In this document: positions 7,989 to 17,227 of the stretch, piece after piece | How the letters are laid out: the number at the start of each line of letters is the position of its first letter | Position numbering within the stretch: the first letter of the stretch is position 1 | Assembly (NCBI RefSeq): GCF_001458115.1 | Contig: NZ_CZRP01000012.1 | Location: 62,001-126,000 of the forward strand | DNA from: Gracilibacillus massiliensis | GTDB taxonomy: Bacteria > Bacillota > Bacilli > Bacillales > Amphibacillaceae | DNA length: 64,000 nt | Reading direction: 5' to 3' | Notes under the pieces: model-generated | The model's input: only the letters and a program-made list of their open reading frames with translations | Told to the model about the DNA's origin: nothing | The model's database searches: none | Program-made: the position numbers and the translations under genes

Positions 7989-9302
7989 TTGGCTACAAAA
8001 CATGAACAAATCTTATCTTTTATTGAATCCTTAAAAGTGGGGAACAAAATATCTGTGAGGCAAATTGCGAAAGAGCTAAATGTCAGTGAAGGTACAGCTT
8101 ATCGTGCCATCAAAGAAGCAGAGAACAATGGATTAGTTAGTACAATAGAGCGTGTCGGCACAATTCGTATTGAACGAAAACATAAAGAAAATTTCGAGAA
8201 CTTAACTTTTGCAGAAATTGTTAGTATTGTCGATGGCCAAGTTCTCGGCGGTAGAGATGGTTTATATAAAACCTTAAATAAATTTGTAATAGGTGCGATG
8301 AAGCTCGATGCAATGATGCGCTATACCGAGAAAGATTCTTTGCTGATCGTTGGTAACCGCACAGAAGCACATCAATTAGCACTAAAAGAAGGAGCAGCTG
8401 TTCTTATTACAGGTGGATTTGATACCGACGACACGGCGAAGCAATTAGCGGACGAAAAACAATTGCCAATTATCTCAACCAGTTATGACACTTTCACAGT
8501 AGCAGCGATGATAAATAGAGCGATTTACGACCAACTTATTAAAAAAGAAATTGTAATAGTGGATGATATCTATACCAATGTAGATGATACCTATTATTTA
8601 AAGACGAAAGATCAAGTTGCGAAGTGGTATGAATGGGAAGAAAAAACAACCCACAGCAGGTACCCCGTCGTTGACGATAAAAACAAAGTAGTAGGAATCG
8701 TTACGTCCAAGGATGTTATTGGAAGAAAAACGGATTTATTAATCGAAAAAGTAATGACAAGAAATCCATTAACGGTTATGAAAGAAACATCACTTGCTTA
8801 TGCAGCTCACATGATGGTTTGGGAAGGTATTGAAATAATGCCCGTTGTTGATCATCACCATCATTTAGAAGGTTTAATTTCACGTCAAGACGTATTAAAG
8901 GCACTACAGCATATTCAGAAGCAACCTCAAGTAGGGGAAACAATCGATGATATTGTTTCTAATTATTTTGATCGCTCTGCAGCTGATCCAGATCATTCTA
9001 CATATCAAGCTGAAATCACACCACAAATGACGAATCAATTAGGGACATTATCATATGGGGTGTTTGTATCATTTGTAATAGAAGCGGCACGCAGAATGTT
9101 GCGCTATCAGAAAAAAGGTGATTTAGTAGTAGAGAATATAACAGTCTACTTTATTAAACCTATCCAATTAGAAACGAGCGTTACCTTTCAGCCAAAAATC
9201 ATCGATGTAGGCCGTAAATCCGCCAAAGTAGATGTAGAAGTATTTCATGATCGAAAAGTCGTCGGCAAAGCAATGCTTATGGCACAACTTATTGATCGAT
9301 AG
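7989..9302 (+). CDS. ytoI: DRTGG-CBS-hotdog regulatory protein YtoI
   Basis: A 437-residue cytoplasmic multidomain protein. In order it has an N-terminal winged-helix DNA-binding region (residues 1-65, SVRQIAKELNVSEGTAYRAI), a DRTGG domain (~75-185), two CBS motifs (~195-310, typical adenine-nucleotide sensors) and a C-terminal hotdog/acyl-CoA thioesterase-like domain (~325-437). The architecture suggests a nucleotide- or acyl-CoA-responsive transcription regulator, but no target is known. The start is TTG 7989 with a GGTGAG ribosome binding site. In B. subtilis ytoI, ytpI and ytqI occur in the same order. Confidence 0.9.
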   Translation: MATKHEQILSFIESLKVGNKISVRQIAKELNVSEGTAYRAIKEAENNGLVSTIERVGTIRIERKHKENFENLTFAEIVSIVDGQVLGGRDGLYKTLNKFVIGAMKLDAMMRYTEKDSLLIVGNRTEAHQLALKEGAAVLITGGFDTDDTAKQLADEKQLPIISTSYDTFTVAAMINRAIYDQLIKKEIVIVDDIYTNVDDTYYLKTKDQVAKWYEWEEKTTHSRYPVVDDKNKVVGIVTSKDVIGRKTDLLIEKVMTRNPLTVMKETSLAYAAHMMVWEGIEIMPVVDHHHHLEGLISRQDVLKALQHIQKQPQVGETIDDIVSNYFDRSAADPDHSTYQAEITPQMTNQLGTLSYGVFVSFVIEAARRMLRYQKKGDLVVENITVYFIKPIQLETSVTFQPKIIDVGRKSAKVDVEVFHDRKVVGKAMLMAQLIDR

Positions 9303-9316
9303 AACCGAATATGAAA

Positions 9317-9351
9317 AAGCACATTGTGATGCAATGTGTTTTTTTCTTTTT
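9317..9351 (+). terminator. Terminator of ytoI
   Basis: CACATTG and CAATGTG pair around TGATG and are followed by a long T run. Confidence 0.85.
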
Positions 9352-9394
9352 TCAGTTAATGACAATATCTGCGTGAAACTTAATTTTGAAAGAT

Positions 9395-9714
9395 TATCAT
9401 CGGCAATTTGCGGGTGAAGAGTGATTAATATCCCGACGAGAAGCAGTCTCATCGGCAATTCGCGGGTGAAAAGTGAATGAAATGCCGACGAGGAGCAGTC
9501 TCATCGGGAAATAACGGGTAAAAAGTGAATAAAATACCGACGAGAAGCAGTCTCATCGGGAGTTCGTGGGTAAAAAGTGAATAAAATGCCGATGAGGAGC
9601 AGTCTCATCGGGAAATAGTGGGTAAAAAGTGAATAAAATGCCGATGAGAAGCAACCTCATCGGCATTTTATAGATAATTAGTGGTCAAACTGCAGATGAG
9701 AACCATCTCATCGG
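9395..9714. repeat. 52-bp tandem hairpin array, copy 1
   Basis: Six hairpin units start at 9433, 9485, 9537, 9589, 9641 and 9693, exactly 52 bp apart, after a partial unit near 9395. Each unit has CCGAYGAG, a short loop and CTCATCGG; in the unit at 9641 this is a perfect 8-bp stem. Linkers resemble GGGTAAAAAGTGAATAAAAT. The array fills the gap between the convergent ytoI and ytpI genes. A related array with the same period is at 49090-49402. Confidence 0.9.
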
Positions 9715-9772
9715 TTCTTCAGTACTTATTCATTAAGCAAAAACTCAATACTTAACAATTTTTATAATTTTA

Positions 9773-10072
9773 TTATTGATTGGTTTCTGTTCTTTTATTG
9801 AATTCATGTTTATAATGGTTAAATCGTTTGAAGCCACCGTAACCCTGGATAATTCCAATAAAGAGAAACAACAGCGCAATAAATAACGCTAATTGTGTTT
9901 CATAAAATAGATATTGATTAATACCAAAGAAACTGATGAACGTACCTAACGCGATTCTAGCTTTAGCATTTTTGATTTCTTGCGTTAATGGATCATGATC
10001 TCTTGTAATCATTACTTTATAATAAAGATATATGATAAAAGATAGCACAATAACAACTGGAAAAATAACCAT
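9773..10072 (-). CDS. ytpI: YtpI-like small membrane protein
   Basis: A 99-residue integral membrane protein with three predicted helices (residues ~2-17, ~42-58, ~61-78) and a basic C-terminus. Size and position between ytoI and nrnA match B. subtilis YtpI; the function is unknown. GGAGGA lies 10 bases before its ATG. It is transcribed divergently from nrnA with a 124-base gap. Confidence 0.8.
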   Translation of the reverse strand: MVIFPVVIVLSFIIYLYYKVMITRDHDPLTQEIKNAKARIALGTFISFFGINQYLFYETQLALFIALLFLFIGIIQGYGGFKRFNHYKHEFNKRTETNQ

Positions 10073-10196
10073 CTTGTAAAGTCCTCCTACAACCAGATAG
10101 ATTTATTAGATAAAATACTTTTCTATTGTATCGTGACTAGTATAGAATTACTAGTGAAAGACTAAATTGATTATTTACTAAAAGGAGCACTCATTT

Positions 10197-11132
10197 ATGA
10201 CAACGACTCAAATCTTACAAAAAATAAAACAATACGACACTATCATTATTCACCGCCATGTTCGACCAGATCCAGATGCATATGGATCACAAAATGGCTT
10301 AGCAGAAATACTAAAAGCAAGTTTTCCGAATAAATCAATTTTCGTAGTAGGTGAAGAGGAAGCATCGTTAACCTTTCTTGCTGAAATGGATAACATAGAG
10401 GACACTGTATACGACAATGCACTTGTAATTGTTTGTGATACTGCTAATCAAGCCCGTATTTCTGATCAAAGATACAAATTAGCAAAAGAAATAATCAAAA
10501 TCGATCACCATCCTGTAGTAGATGCTTATGGTGAGATTCAATGGGTAGATGTGAAAGCAAGCTCTACAAGTGAAATGATCTACCAATTTTTCAAAGAACA
10601 AAAAGACAACGTGTTGCAGATGACAGATCAGGCAGCCTTCTTGCTTTATTGCGGAATTGTTGGCGATACTGGACGATTTTTATTTCCTAGCTCAACTGAA
10701 AAAACATTCCAATATGCATCAGAGTTAGTTGCTTATGACTTTGATCGCACCGAGATGTATGAAGAAATGTATAAAACCAATTTGAATATTGCAAGATTAA
10801 AAGGTTATATTTTACAAAATATTAGTGTGTCTGAAAATGGACTAAGTCATGTGAAATTGACAAAGGAAATACTGGATCAATTCGATGTAACACCTTCAGA
10901 AACTAGTTCAGTTGTAGGTGTACTAGGTGACATTGAGGGTATTAAAGTATGGGTTATTTTTGTCGAGGAAGAGGAATTGATTCGTGTGCGTGTACGATCA
11001 AAAGGTCCAGTCATTAACCAGGTGGCAGCCAATTATGAAGGAGGAGGCCATCCATTAGCATCAGGTGCTAAGATTCATAAATGGGAAACCGTTGATCAAG
11101 TATTAGCCGATCTAGAAAAAGTATGTGAGTAA
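10197..11132 (+). CDS. nrnA: Oligoribonuclease / pAp phosphatase NrnA
   Basis: A 311-residue DHH/DHHA1 phosphoesterase. NrnA degrades short RNA oligomers (nanoRNAs) from the 3' or 5' end and dephosphorylates 3'-phosphoadenosine 5'-phosphate. Mn-binding DHH motifs are visible as HRHVRPDPDAYGS (residues ~19-31), CDTAN and IDHHP, and the C-terminal substrate motif reads YEGGGHPLASGA. The length matches the family (B. subtilis YtqI, 313). The AAAGGAG site before the ATG is strong. It is convergent with ytrI and shares a bidirectional terminator. Confidence 0.95.
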   Translation: MTTTQILQKIKQYDTIIIHRHVRPDPDAYGSQNGLAEILKASFPNKSIFVVGEEEASLTFLAEMDNIEDTVYDNALVIVCDTANQARISDQRYKLAKEIIKIDHHPVVDAYGEIQWVDVKASSTSEMIYQFFKEQKDNVLQMTDQAAFLLYCGIVGDTGRFLFPSSTEKTFQYASELVAYDFDRTEMYEEMYKTNLNIARLKGYILQNISVSENGLSHVKLTKEILDQFDVTPSETSSVVGVLGDIEGIKVWVIFVEEEELIRVRVRSKGPVINQVAANYEGGGHPLASGAKIHKWETVDQVLADLEKVCE

Positions 11133-11147
11133 TGATTTGATAACTAA

Positions 11148-11178
11148 ACGAATAGGCTGTTTGTTGACAGCCTATTTT
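11148..11178. terminator. Bidirectional terminator between nrnA and ytrI
   Basis: AATAGGCTGT (11151-11160) pairs with ACAGCCTATT (11167-11176), giving T-rich 3' ends in both directions. On the minus side the right-hand arm directly abuts the ytrI stop codon. Confidence 0.75.
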
Positions 11179-11686
11179 AGTTTCCAATTTTTAATCGAAT
11201 AGACAGTTGCAATGTTTCATTTACAATCACGCGCGAGACTTCTGCTTGGTAACGAAAGTCATCAATATTAATGGTTTTATTTTCAATGGTTGAGATTAAA
11301 AGGTCGATTGAATTGGCGATATCTTCTACATTTTTACCAACTGCATGATTTGCTTCTGTACGAATTGCTTCTTCTAGTTCATGAATCATTAACCGGTCAT
11401 TTTCGAGTTTTAGCTCTTTTAAATTGAGAAAATTAATCTTGATCTCATTAACTTGTAAACCCTCTTTGGACTGCTCATCTAACGCTTGATGGTTTTCAAG
11501 CAGTGTTTCATATGTTTGCGTTAAATCTTGTAATTTACTTCTTAATGCAAGATTTTCCTCAATCCATTTTTCCTGTAATTCACCAAACATATAAATAAAA
11601 ATCAGATAACCGATAATAGTTCCAATACATATACCTGCTAAAAAACGTTGTAAGGCTGGCCGTTTATAATAGGGAGGGATATGCAT
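11177..11686 (-). CDS. ytrI: Sporulation membrane protein YtrI
   Basis: A 169-residue protein with a basic N-terminus (MHIPPYYKRPALQRF), one transmembrane helix (~15-35), a coiled-coil region (~40-75) and an outer or forespore-facing domain. ytrH and ytrI form an operon needed for efficient sporulation in B. subtilis and are controlled by sigma-E. The start at 11686 is chosen because GAGGAG lies 8 bases before it; its A is shared with the ytrH stop codon, indicating translational coupling. Confidence 0.88.
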   Translation of the reverse strand: MHIPPYYKRPALQRFLAGICIGTIIGYLIFIYMFGELQEKWIEENLALRSKLQDLTQTYETLLENHQALDEQSKEGLQVNEIKINFLNLKELKLENDRLMIHELEEAIRTEANHAVGKNVEDIANSIDLLISTIENKTINIDDFRYQAEVSRVIVNETLQLSIRLKIGN

Positions 11687-12018
11687 TATTGAATCTCCTC
11701 TTGTATCAACCACTCAATAATTAACAAAGCAGTATGTGCTCCAGCCATGGCAGTAATAATCAAGAAAATTTGTTTAATCATATCCATGGTAGAACCTTCA
11801 ATAAGTCCTCTTTCAAAATTATAAATCGCATCAAATGTGCCACCGATAGCAGCTACAATCGCCCAAATTCTTAAGCTTTTTGCAATGCGATTTATATGTG
11901 TGAACGGTGCATCGCCAGCGATGAATGCTCCAATACTTCCGATAAATGAACCACCTAACATGACACCAAAAGCGATAAAATAACATTGAATCATAGTAGC
12001 TACAAACCGTTCTTCCAT
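11686..12018 (-). CDS. ytrH: Sporulation membrane protein YtrH
   Basis: A 110-residue membrane protein with about three hydrophobic helices (FVATMIQCYFIAFGVML, LRIWAIVAAIGGTF, IFLIITAMAGAH). It is the first gene of the ytrHI sporulation operon. ATG 12018 is used because GGAGTG precedes it at the right distance and homology starts at MEERF. No convincing sigma-E promoter could be assigned by eye. The gap of 333 bases to dnaE holds only AT-rich sequence and a candidate dnaE promoter. Confidence 0.88.
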   Translation of the reverse strand: MEERFVATMIQCYFIAFGVMLGGSFIGSIGAFIAGDAPFTHINRIAKSLRIWAIVAAIGGTFDAIYNFERGLIEGSTMDMIKQIFLIITAMAGAHTALLIIEWLIQEEIQ

Positions 12019-12274
12019 AATATCACTCCGATCTTCATTGGCTTTCACACGATACTAGCTGGCCGTAAGACTTCCATTTAATATTATCACGGTGTAAACG
12101 TCCGAAATATCCTAAATAAGAAGGTTCGAGTTTAGTAAGGAGCTTTGTAACGGATAAACGGACGCTAACTTCCTGATAAGTTTCGCTACCAATCAGGGGA
12201 AGTCAAAAACTTTCCCTAATAGAAGTCTCACTTTATTAAAATATATGTAACCTTGTCTACTATATGTTTATCAA

Positions 12275-12303
12275 CTTACAAGTTGTGAATCATCTGCTAT
12301 AAT
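12275..12303 (+). promoter_or_regulatory. Candidate sigma-A promoter of dnaE
   Basis: CTTACA (12275-12280), a 17-base spacer and TATAAT (12298-12303) lie about 49 bases before the dnaE start. Confidence 0.5.
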
Positions 12304-12351
12304 ATAAGAACCGAAACATTTGATCGTATTGTAAACGAGGAGGTGAACGTT

Positions 12352-15300
12352 ATGACATCGACAGCTGCATTGCAAATTAGAAGTGGCTATTCATTAATGA
12401 AAAGTACGATCCAAATCCCTTCTCTGATTGATCAAGCTAAGCAGTTAGGCTACCGCCATCTTGCCCTAACAGATGAGAGTGTACTACATGGAGCTATTTC
12501 TTTTTATCAATCATGCAAAAAGGCGGGGATAAACCCGATTATTGGTCTGTTAGGTGCAATCGAACCAAATGAACAGCCTATTGAAGTGATCTGGCTAGCG
12601 AAAGATCAACCTGGTTATCAATATTTATTAGAATGGAGTACACGTATTCAGCATGGAGAGTCACTATCCATCAGTGAGGTCCAGGAAGCGGACGAACACA
12701 TTGTAACGATTATTCCAACAGATCAATGGCAAGCCGAACACTTACAAAGTCAATTAGAAAGCATCAGTACCGATTTATCTTTAGCTAATCTTTACTTAGG
12801 TGTTACCGAAGAAATGATTTCTTATCGTGGAACATTAGAACAGTTTAAAACAAATAAAATCGCGTTAACAGATACACGCTATTTACATAAACAAGACCAT
12901 ACAGCATATAGTTGTTTACGTGCAATGGCTCAAGGTCAAAAATGGAATAAATCACTTGAAGAAGAATTGGATGGTAGTCATTTACTATCATTATCAGAAT
13001 TAGAACAAAGCTTTCAAAAATGGCCGAAGCTATTAAAAGAAGCAGACAGAGTAGCAGGATCCTGTCAGATTGACTTAACTTTAAATCAACGGTTGTTGCC
13101 TAAATATCCACTATCTCATGGCGTTCATGCCGATCATTACTTAGAAGAGTTATGTGAGGATTTACTACAAAAAAAATATATATCTATTACCAAAGAAATT
13201 GCTGACCGCTTACATTACGAAATCGATGTAATTCAGTCGATGGGATTTAGTGATTACTTTCTAATTGTGTGGGACTTTGTTCATTACGCAAAAGAAAATG
13301 ATATTATGGTAGGCCCAGGTCGAGGTTCGGCAGCAGGTTCACTTGTTGCTTATTTGTTAGGTATCACAGATGTAGACCCGATTAAATATGATTTATTATT
13401 CGAGCGTTTTTTGAATCCTGACCGTGTGACGATGCCTGATATCGATATTGACTTTTCAGATGAACGAAGAGACGAAGTAATTCGTTACGTTGTCGATAAG
13501 TATGGTTCGGATCATGTAGCGCAAATTGTGACCTTTGGTACGTTTGCAGCTCGATCTCTATTACGAGAACTTTTTAAGACCTTAGAAATAAGTGATAATG
13601 ACGCTGCCTATATCCTGAAATCATTACCAAAGGATAGTACAAGTACGATTGCAGCAATGTTAAAGCAAACACCCGAATTAACCGAATATGTAAAACAATC
13701 CGATCAACTGAAACACCTTTTTAAAATAGCTAATCGCCTAGAGGGGCTACCCAGACATGTATCTACTCATGCGGCTGGTGTTATTATTAGTGATGAAGTA
13801 CTGTCTAATCACGTGGCAACAATGCCAACACAAAACAATATTAAATTAACACAATACGCAATGAATGACTTAGCAAGCGTTGGTTTGTTAAAAATGGATT
13901 TTCTTGGGCTAAGAAATTTAACCCTTATCGAAAAAATCGTAAAACAGATAAAATATCAGCACAATACAGATATTGATTTAGAAACTATTCCATTTAATGA
14001 TGAAAAAACCTATCAGTTATTACAACGTGCTGAGACAAATGGTGTTTTTCAGTTAGAGTCTCAAGGCATGCAGAAAGTCCTGCGAGAGTTACAGCCAACA
14101 AATTTTGAAGATATTGTAGCCGTTAATGCACTATATCGTCCAGGGCCAATGGAATTTATTCCTTCTTATATAGAGAGAAAGCATAATCGAAAAAAAGTAG
14201 AATACTTACATCCGGATTTGGAAGATATTCTCTCAAAAACGTATGGCGTATTAGTGTACCAAGAACAAATAATGCAAATTGTTAATAAAATGGCAGGATT
14301 CAGCTATGGTGAAGCAGATATACTTAGAAGAGCAGTCAGTAAGAAAGACAAGGTTTCACTTTTGGAAAATAAACAAAAGTTTTTAAATGGCTGTAATGGG
14401 AATGGATATACAAAGAAAGTCGCAGAAGAAGTATTTGATTGGATTGTCCGATTTTCAAACTATGGTTTTAATCGAAGTCACGCGGTGGCATATAGTGTTA
14501 TTGCCTATCAATTAGCCTATCTAAAGTCAAATTATCCTGTTCCATTCTTTATTGAAATGTTAAGCATGAACATTGGAAATGTAGACAAAACACAAATCTA
14601 TTTAAGAGAAGCTAAGCATCGTAATATTCCTATCTTTCCTCCTTCGATAAACAAGAGTATCGGTAAATTCAGAGAAGAAAAGAACGGGATTCGATTAGGC
14701 TTAAATATGATTAAAGGTGTAGGTTTCCAAGCGGTACAAGCGATTATTCAAGCGAGAAAAGAGCAACGTTTTAAAAATTTATTTGATTTCTGTTTGCGTG
14801 TTTCACTAAACAAAATAAATCGTACAATTATTGAATCGTTAATCTTAGCAGGTACGTTTGATGAATTGCATGAAAATAGGGCAACACTTTTAGCAAGTTT
14901 AGATGAAGCCTTGGAGCAAGGTGAGCTTTTTAAAGAATTTGATGATCAATTAGGATTTTTTGAAGGCGATCTTGCCTTAGACGTCTCCTATACGGAAACA
15001 GATCCTTTTCCAATTATGCGACAACTGATGATGGAACGAGAAGTAATCGGCTTTTTTGTATCGACACATCCATTAGCACAGGTGCGTGATCAAATTCGAC
15101 AATACGGTTATATTTCGATCCAGCAGGCTACATCCATTAATAGGAAAAGTGTTAAAATCGCAGCAGTTATTCAATCGATGAAAGTGATACGAACAAAAAA
15201 AGGTGAAACAATGGCATTTGTAACGATCGCTGATGAAACAGAGGAATTGGAAGCTGTCCTTTTTCCAAATGTGTTTAGACAAGTGAATCACTGGCTGGAC

Positions 15301-15639
15301 GAAGATGGCTTTGTTTTTATTCAAGGAAAAGTGGAAGAAAGAAACGATAAAAAACAAATGATTATCAATGACATTCAACCATATCAATTGGAAGAAAAAC
15401 AAATTACTAAGGACAGTATCTATATAAAAGTGGCTAATGATAATAATAATCCAATGGAAAAATTAAAGGAAATTGCTACGAAATATCCAGGTTCCTCCAC
15501 TATTTTCCTTTATAAAGAGCAAGAACAACAGCTATTTAAACTGCCTTCTGCATATAATGTCGATAGTGCGTGGAATGTGATCAAAGAGTTAAAAGCCTTA
15601 TTTGGAGAAGATAATGTTGTGATTAAGCATGCCACTTAA
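12352..15639 (+). CDS. dnaE: DNA polymerase III alpha subunit DnaE
   Basis: A 1095-residue C-family replicative polymerase. In Bacillus, DnaE extends RNA primers and hands over to PolC. Domains in order: PHP (1-~240), polymerase palm, thumb and fingers (~250-800) with the catalytic aspartates in PDIDIDF (D363, D365), helix-hairpin-helix (~810-860), and a C-terminal OB domain (~960-1040). At the PHP HxH motif the sequence reads A-L-Q-I-R-S-G-Y-S, so both His are lost and a PHP-based nuclease is unlikely. ATG 12352 is preferred over GTG 12343 because GAGGAGG then has normal spacing. Confidence 0.96.
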   Translation: MTSTAALQIRSGYSLMKSTIQIPSLIDQAKQLGYRHLALTDESVLHGAISFYQSCKKAGINPIIGLLGAIEPNEQPIEVIWLAKDQPGYQYLLEWSTRIQHGESLSISEVQEADEHIVTIIPTDQWQAEHLQSQLESISTDLSLANLYLGVTEEMISYRGTLEQFKTNKIALTDTRYLHKQDHTAYSCLRAMAQGQKWNKSLEEELDGSHLLSLSELEQSFQKWPKLLKEADRVAGSCQIDLTLNQRLLPKYPLSHGVHADHYLEELCEDLLQKKYISITKEIADRLHYEIDVIQSMGFSDYFLIVWDFVHYAKENDIMVGPGRGSAAGSLVAYLLGITDVDPIKYDLLFERFLNPDRVTMPDIDIDFSDERRDEVIRYVVDKYGSDHVAQIVTFGTFAARSLLRELFKTLEISDNDAAYILKSLPKDSTSTIAAMLKQTPELTEYVKQSDQLKHLFKIANRLEGLPRHVSTHAAGVIISDEVLSNHVATMPTQNNIKLTQYAMNDLASVGLLKMDFLGLRNLTLIEKIVKQIKYQHNTDIDLETIPFNDEKTYQLLQRAETNGVFQLESQGMQKVLRELQPTNFEDIVAVNALYRPGPMEFIPSYIERKHNRKKVEYLHPDLEDILSKTYGVLVYQEQIMQIVNKMAGFSYGEADILRRAVSKKDKVSLLENKQKFLNGCNGNGYTKKVAEEVFDWIVRFSNYGFNRSHAVAYSVIAYQLAYLKSNYPVPFFIEMLSMNIGNVDKTQIYLREAKHRNIPIFPPSINKSIGKFREEKNGIRLGLNMIKGVGFQAVQAIIQARKEQRFKNLFDFCLRVSLNKINRTIIESLILAGTFDELHENRATLLASLDEALEQGELFKEFDDQLGFFEGDLALDVSYTETDPFPIMRQLMMEREVIGFFVSTHPLAQVRDQIRQYGYISIQQATSINRKSVKIAAVIQSMKVIRTKKGETMAFVTIADETEELEAVLFPNVFRQVNHWLDEDGFVFIQGKVEERNDKKQMIINDIQPYQLEEKQITKDSIYIKVANDNNNPMEKLKEIATKYPGSSTIFLYKEQEQQLFKLPSAYNVDSAWNVIKELKALFGEDNVVIKHAT

Positions 15640-15652
15640 GAGGTGTGTCCAC

Positions 15653-15680
15653 TTTACATCATATTATGATCTGATATAAT
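15653..15680 (+). promoter_or_regulatory. Sigma-A promoter of the GntR-accDA locus
   Basis: TTTACA (15653-15658), a 16-base spacer and TATAAT (15675-15680) lie just upstream of the operator at 15691. Confidence 0.65.
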
Positions 15681-15690
15681 AAAATAGTTG

Positions 15691-15705
15691 ATTGGTCAGA
15701 CCAAT
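15691..15705 (+). promoter_or_regulatory. Operator of a FadR-type GntR repressor
   Basis: ATTGGTCAGACCAAT is a perfect 15-base palindrome containing the TGGT-N-n-ACCA core typical of FadR-subfamily GntR regulators. It sits at the expected transcription start, immediately before the regulator gene, which suggests self-repression. Confidence 0.75.
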
Positions 15706-15731
15706 TAGAGGTGAAGTGCAGGAGGAAACAA

Positions 15732-16295
15732 ATGTCTGAGCGGAAGAAAGTCTATCAACTTGTTTTAATGGAAATCCAGCGACTTATTAAAGAGGATGGT
15801 TATGTTCCTGGTGATAAATTACCTTCTGAAAGACAATTGTCGATTCAGTTTGATGCAGCAAGATCATCTGTTAGAGAAGCCTTAAGAGCTATTGAATTAC
15901 TAGGAATTATTGAAACTCGCCAAGGAGAAGGTACTTTTTTACGTAACTATCAGACATATCATGCGGTGGAAGTATTAGCATCATTTGTTTTGCAAGATAC
16001 ACGTACGAAAATTGAATTACAAGAAGCACAGAAAGTTTTAGAACAACATGTTCTATCATTGGATTCCATTCCAGATCACATGTTAAAAAAATTAGAAGCA
16101 TTAGTTGAAGATTCTTCCTTAACAAAAGAAGAAAAGCACCACCACTTTTTTTCTGTCTTTTTCGAGGAAAACGGTAATCAACTACTGTTTAAAATGTGGC
16201 GGTTAATGCAAGACTTTCAGGCGAATATGGAACTAGAGGTTTCCCCTGATTATTATCGAAATATCGTTAAAAAATATAGAAAAACACAAGAATAA
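15732..16295 (+). CDS. FadR-subfamily GntR transcription regulator upstream of accD
   Basis: A 187-residue regulator with an N-terminal winged helix (residues ~5-72, motif [35 protein letters not shown]) and a short helical C-terminal domain. Full FadR/FCD proteins are ~230-240 residues, so the ligand domain is reduced. It precedes accD-accA by 53 bases, probably in one transcript, which suggests a sensor of fatty-acid or acyl-CoA status, though the ligand is unknown. ATG 15732 has GGAGGAA nearby; an upstream in-frame extension lacks support. In B. subtilis a malic-enzyme gene occupies this place. Confidence 0.85.
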   Translation: MSERKKVYQLVLMEIQRLIKEDGYVPGDKLPSERQLSIQFDAARSSVREALRAIELLGIIETRQGEGTFLRNYQTYHAVEVLASFVLQDTRTKIELQEAQKVLEQHVLSLDSIPDHMLKKLEALVEDSSLTKEEKHHHFFSVFFEENGNQLLFKMWRLMQDFQANMELEVSPDYYRNIVKKYRKTQE

Positions 16296-16348
16296 GAGAT
16301 TCACAAGAAGAATACATTGATAGTGGACTGAAGAAGGAGGAATCTTCC

Positions 16349-17227
16349 TTGTTGAAAGATTTGTTTGGAAAAAAGAAAAAATATGCATCGATTCCTGGAG
16401 AAAATGCAAAAAAAGATATACCTGAAGGTTTGATGCAAAAATGTGGCGGTTGTCAAAAAATATTTTATCAAAAAGAATTACAAAAAAACTTAAATGTATG
16501 CCCAGAATGTGGTCATCACCATCAGATCTCTGCCTATGATCGAATTAATAGTTTGTTTGATGAAGGTAGTTTTCAGGAGTGGGATAAAGAGTTATTATCA
16601 CAAAATCCATTAAACTTCCCTCAATATGAAGAAAAAATAGAAAAAGATAGACAAAAAACTGGTTTAAACGAAGCAGTTGTTACAGGTGAAGGGAAAATTC
16701 ATGATATTCGAACAGCTATTGCAGTCATGGATGCTCGCTTCCGTATGGGGAGTATGGGCTCTGTAGTAGGAGAAAAAATAGCTCGAGCAATTGAACAAGC
16801 ACGGATTGAAAAAATGCCCATTATTATTTTTACAGCATCAGGTGGAGCACGAATGCAAGAAGGTGTATTAAGTCTGATGCAAATGGCAAAAACCTCCATC
16901 GCGATTCAAAGGTTGCACGCAGAAAATGGTTTATTTATTTCTGTTATGACAAATCCTACAACTGGTGGTGTATCTGCTAGCTTTGCTTCCATCGGAGATT
17001 ATAATTTTGCAGAACCTGGTGCATTAATAGGGTTTGCGGGTCGAAGAATTATCGAACAAACCATTCGCGAGAAGTTACCTAAAGATTTTCAAACGGCAGA
17101 ATTTCAACTCAAACATGGACAAGTGGATAAAGTGATTGAAAGACAAGAGATGCGTGATACTTTAGGTATGATACTTGATATCCATGAGGTTGGAGGTGAA
17201 GCAAATGAAACAAGCGCTCGAGTTTGA
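16349..17227 (+). CDS. accD: Acetyl-CoA carboxylase carboxyltransferase subunit beta
   Basis: A 292-residue subunit of the carboxyltransferase that moves carboxyl from biotin to acetyl-CoA, the first committed step of fatty acid synthesis. The N-terminal zinc ribbon has four Cys in CGGCQ and CPECG (residues ~30-55), and the crotonase-like core carries the oxyanion-hole Gly motifs ([20 protein letters not shown]). The start is TTG 16349 with AAGGAGG 8 bases upstream. The end overlaps the accA start by 23 bases, so the two subunits are translationally coupled. Confidence 0.97.
   Translation: MLKDLFGKKKKYASIPGENAKKDIPEGLMQKCGGCQKIFYQKELQKNLNVCPECGHHHQISAYDRINSLFDEGSFQEWDKELLSQNPLNFPQYEEKIEKDRQKTGLNEAVVTGEGKIHDIRTAIAVMDARFRMGSMGSVVGEKIARAIEQARIEKMPIIIFTASGGARMQEGVLSLMQMAKTSIAIQRLHAENGLFISVMTNPTTGGVSASFASIGDYNFAEPGALIGFAGRRIIEQTIREKLPKDFQTAEFQLKHGQVDKVIERQEMRDTLGMILDIHEVGGEANETSARV

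Noticed and set aside
9395-9714. CRISPR-like array
   Set aside because: Repeats and linkers are both conserved and tandem at 52 bp; there are no unique spacers and no cas genes.
15073-15402. 109-codon minus-strand open frame inside dnaE
   Set aside because: It is a shadow of the dnaE coding frame, with Phe/Cys/His-rich composition typical of antisense frames.
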